The notes beneath the pieces are model-generated. The model worked only from the letters and a program-made list of their open reading frames with translations. It did not search any database and was not told the origin of the DNA. A stretch of DNA of 34,760 nt from NCBI GenBank assembly GCA_028687975.1, contig JAQTZD010000024.1, positions 1 through 34,760 on the forward strand, written 5' to 3'. Positions 33,181 to 34,760 of this stretch are shown piece by piece (positions within the stretch are counted from its first letter, which is position 1; every line of letters starts with the position of its first letter). A program made the position numbers and the translations under genes. This DNA is from Sediminibacterium sp. (lineage in GTDB: Bacteria; Bacteroidota; Bacteroidia; Chitinophagales; Chitinophagaceae).

Positions 33181-34062
33181 TTATTTTTTAAAATTTGCCA
33201 GATATACCCCTGCAAAGATGAGCAAGGCTGAAAAAGCTTTGGTTAAGGTAAAATGTTCACCTGCAAAAGCAGTCGCAATAATTGCAGCAAATACGGGCTG
33301 GGTGTAAATAAATGCCCCTGTTGCAGAAGGGCCAATTGCTGAAATACTGTATAAGTTAAGTGTATAGGCAAGAAAAGTTGCGCCGATTGCCACAAAACCC
33401 AATGCTAAAAAATGACCTGTTCCAAAAACGGACCAGTTGGTCTCCAACAACGGATTCAATCCCAAGGGAAGTATACCAAGGATTCCAATCAGGAAAATCC
33501 ATAACAATACCTGTATACCCGAGTACTTCAGCATCAGGGGGCGAACCAACACCAGGTAGAACGCATAAGAAATGGCATTGATCAAAACTAAAAGATCTCC
33601 CAGTAATACATTGCTTCCGGAAACACCATGATCCTTGCTTAACACCAGTATCGTCGCTCCCGAAATCCCCAGTGCAAGTCCCGCTGCCTTGATCAGGCTA
33701 AAGCCTTCTTTCAACATCCAGAATGCAATGATGGAAATGAAGATGGGTGTTCCAAGCGACAGCAGTGAACTGTGTATGGCAGTAGTAAGTGAAAGACCTT
33801 TAATAAAAAATATCTGGTTGATCACTACACCGGTTAAAGCACAAAGCATAAAACGGGGAATATCTTTCCGGTCAATTTTTTTATTGGAAGGCTTGTACAA
33901 AAGCATCAACCAAAAAAGTACGATGCTCACTATTACCCGAACCAGATTGAGTGCAAACGGATGAATCGTGGAAGGCGTGATGTACTTTACAACTGCATAG
34001 TTGCTTCCAAAAATGAAATTGGCCCCAACGGCTGCAGACAGTGCTTTTGTATTTTTTTGCAT
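33181..34062 (-). CDS. EamA (DMT) family transporter
   Basis: A 293-residue inner-membrane protein with about ten hydrophobic helices forming two EamA repeats. The first repeat includes ANFIFGSNYAVVKY and TAIHSSLLSLGTPIFISI; the second includes NAISYAFYLVLVRPLM and GPSATGAFIYTQPVFAAI. Members of the drug/metabolite transporter superfamily export amino acids, nucleotides or other small metabolites. The substrate is unknown. TACTTTTG (34069-34076) ends 6 nt before the ATG. Confidence 0.9.
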   Translation of the reverse strand: MQKNTKALSAAVGANFIFGSNYAVVKYITPSTIHPFALNLVRVIVSIVLFWLMLLYKPSNKKIDRKDIPRFMLCALTGVVINQIFFIKGLSLTTAIHSSLLSLGTPIFISIIAFWMLKEGFSLIKAAGLALGISGATILVLSKDHGVSGSNVLLGDLLVLINAISYAFYLVLVRPLMLKYSGIQVLLWIFLIGILGILPLGLNPLLETNWSVFGTGHFLALGFVAIGATFLAYTLNLYSISAIGPSATGAFIYTQPVFAAIIATAFAGEHFTLTKAFSALLIFAGVYLANFKK

Positions 34063-34068
34063 CTTTTA

Positions 34069-34076
34069 CAAAAGTA
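34069..34076 (-). promoter_or_regulatory. -7 promoter element of the EamA gene
   Basis: TACTTTTG on the minus strand is a full match to TAnnTTTG and ends 6 nt before the ATG at 34062, which leaves room for only a base or two of leader. Confidence 0.5.
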
Positions 34077-34184
34077 CTGCAGCCATATTGAATTCGTTCC
34101 GGGAAATAGCCTTGGTAATTCCTGCTTCCGTCAAAACCAATCCTTTGCTGCCATTCTCCTTCCAACAAGATCTACAAACAACAG

Positions 34185-34760
34185 TTATTTCATTTCAATT
34201 TCAATGATTTTTCGGCCGTATTCACCCAGGTAATGCAACAATGATTTTTCATAGATTTTATACCCATCGTCTACATTGGTAAAAACAATCAGTCCCTGCC
34301 CGGTTTGAGGAAGCAGAAAAGCAATTGTTTGGCAGCCCTTGTCTGAACCTCCGTGACACAATGCGTATGTTCCATTTCCGAGGTCATAGATTTCAAAACC
34401 CAGTCCAAAATATTTGTCTTTTTTGGTTGCAACATGACGGGTGATCATATCATTAAAAACCCGGGTGGTTAACCCCTCACCTTTTAATACGCTTTCTAAA
34501 AAACGTCCATAGTCTTCAACGGTAGTCAATAAATCATCGGCTGCATTGGCAGTTTTATTTTTAACGGTTTTATAGGGAACGCCTTCTGGATTATAACCCG
34601 TTGCCACGCGGGAGCTGTCTATGTATTTATCCCAAAAAAAATGTGTGTCGTTCATTTTTAGCGGATCAAAGATCAGTTCGGCCGCTAATTGATGCAGGGG
34701 CTTTTTGAATTTCTTTTCCAATGCCTTTCGTAAGTACTCAAACCCCTCTCCCGAATACTG
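34185..34760 (-). CDS. serine hydrolase (beta-lactamase / PBP-like family), 5' end outside the window
   Basis: The C-terminal 191 residues of a class C beta-lactamase-like serine hydrolase; the reading frame stays open to the window edge, where it reads QYSGEGFEYLRKA. The FEYL/S-G-x-G-F segment, the LAAELIFDPLKMNDTHF motif, RVATGYNPEGVPY and the third active-site motif HGGSDKG (the HxG equivalent) are visible. The catalytic SxxK and YxN lie upstream or at the edge. Family members are peptidases, esterases or D-aminopeptidases, usually exported. A start at TTG 34721 would remove part of the domain, so the gene is treated as truncated by the window. Confidence 0.85.
   Translation of the reverse strand, partial: QYSGEGFEYLRKALEKKFKKPLHQLAAELIFDPLKMNDTHFFWDKYIDSSRVATGYNPEGVPYKTVKNKTANAADDLLTTVEDYGRFLESVLKGEGLTTRVFNDMITRHVATKKDKYFGLGFEIYDLGNGTYALCHGGSDKGCQTIAFLLPQTGQGLIVFTNVDDGYKIYEKSLLHYLGEYGRKIIEIEMK

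Noticed and set aside
1..34760. Mobile elements, CRISPR arrays, tRNA and rRNA genes
   Set aside because: No transposase or integrase motifs, no spaced direct repeats and no tRNA-like cloverleaf were seen; the gene content is housekeeping and envelope functions.

Overview
The window looks like ordinary chromosome from a member of the Bacteroidota, most likely the family Chitinophagaceae. The signs are GldC, a DUF4290 protein, a tricorn-type S41 protease, the gene order rplM-rpsI-rpsB-tsf, AT-rich leaders without Shine-Dalgarno sequences, and promoters of the TAnnTTTG (-7) type. I see no mobile element, CRISPR array, tRNA or rRNA. Coding density is very high and gene ends often touch or overlap.

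Layout. (1) 1-4583, minus strand: a tightly packed run read as DUF502 membrane protein, GT4 glycosyltransferase, GldC, YqeY and CvpA, then an alpha/beta hydrolase and a CBS-domain protein cut by the window edge. (2) 4747-12502, plus strand: a complete efflux operon of a TetR regulator with a nested palindromic operator on its own promoter, a TolC-type outer-membrane channel, a lipoprotein adaptor, a large RND pump and an AIM24-family protein, closed by a strong hairpin terminator. (3) 12527-18846, minus strand: read from the right, the ribosomal operon rplM-rpsI-rpsB-tsf with a structured leader, a 13-bp hairpin between rpsB and tsf, and a terminator; then pyrH with its own promoter, a second TolC-like protein and a methionine-type aminotransferase. 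(4) 18957-24588: a possible pseudoknotted RNA element, an amidohydrolase, recO, pheS, a DUF4290 protein, murA and a rhodanese. (5) 24692-27892: a large tricorn-like protease. (6) 27996-31594: a four-gene overlapping operon pxpB-pxpC-pxpA plus an NRAMP-fold transporter that lacks the metal-binding residues, probably a 5-oxoproline uptake and hydrolysis unit. (7) 31575-34760: tRNA 2-selenouridine synthase, SixA phosphatase, an EamA transporter and a partial serine hydrolase.

The most interesting points are: the NRAMP-like protein in the 5-oxoprolinase operon with its metal site replaced; the 110-nt GC-rich region upstream of the amidohydrolase that can fold as an H-type pseudoknot; a recurring start geometry (a -7 box 4 to 6 nt before the start codon) at about seven genes, which predicts leaderless mRNAs; a MurA with Asp in place of the fosfomycin-target Cys; a perfect 13-bp hairpin between rpsB and tsf; and RG/RGG-rich tails on both ribosomal protein S2 and the DUF4290 protein. 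All function calls rest on motif recognition by eye; no database search was run.
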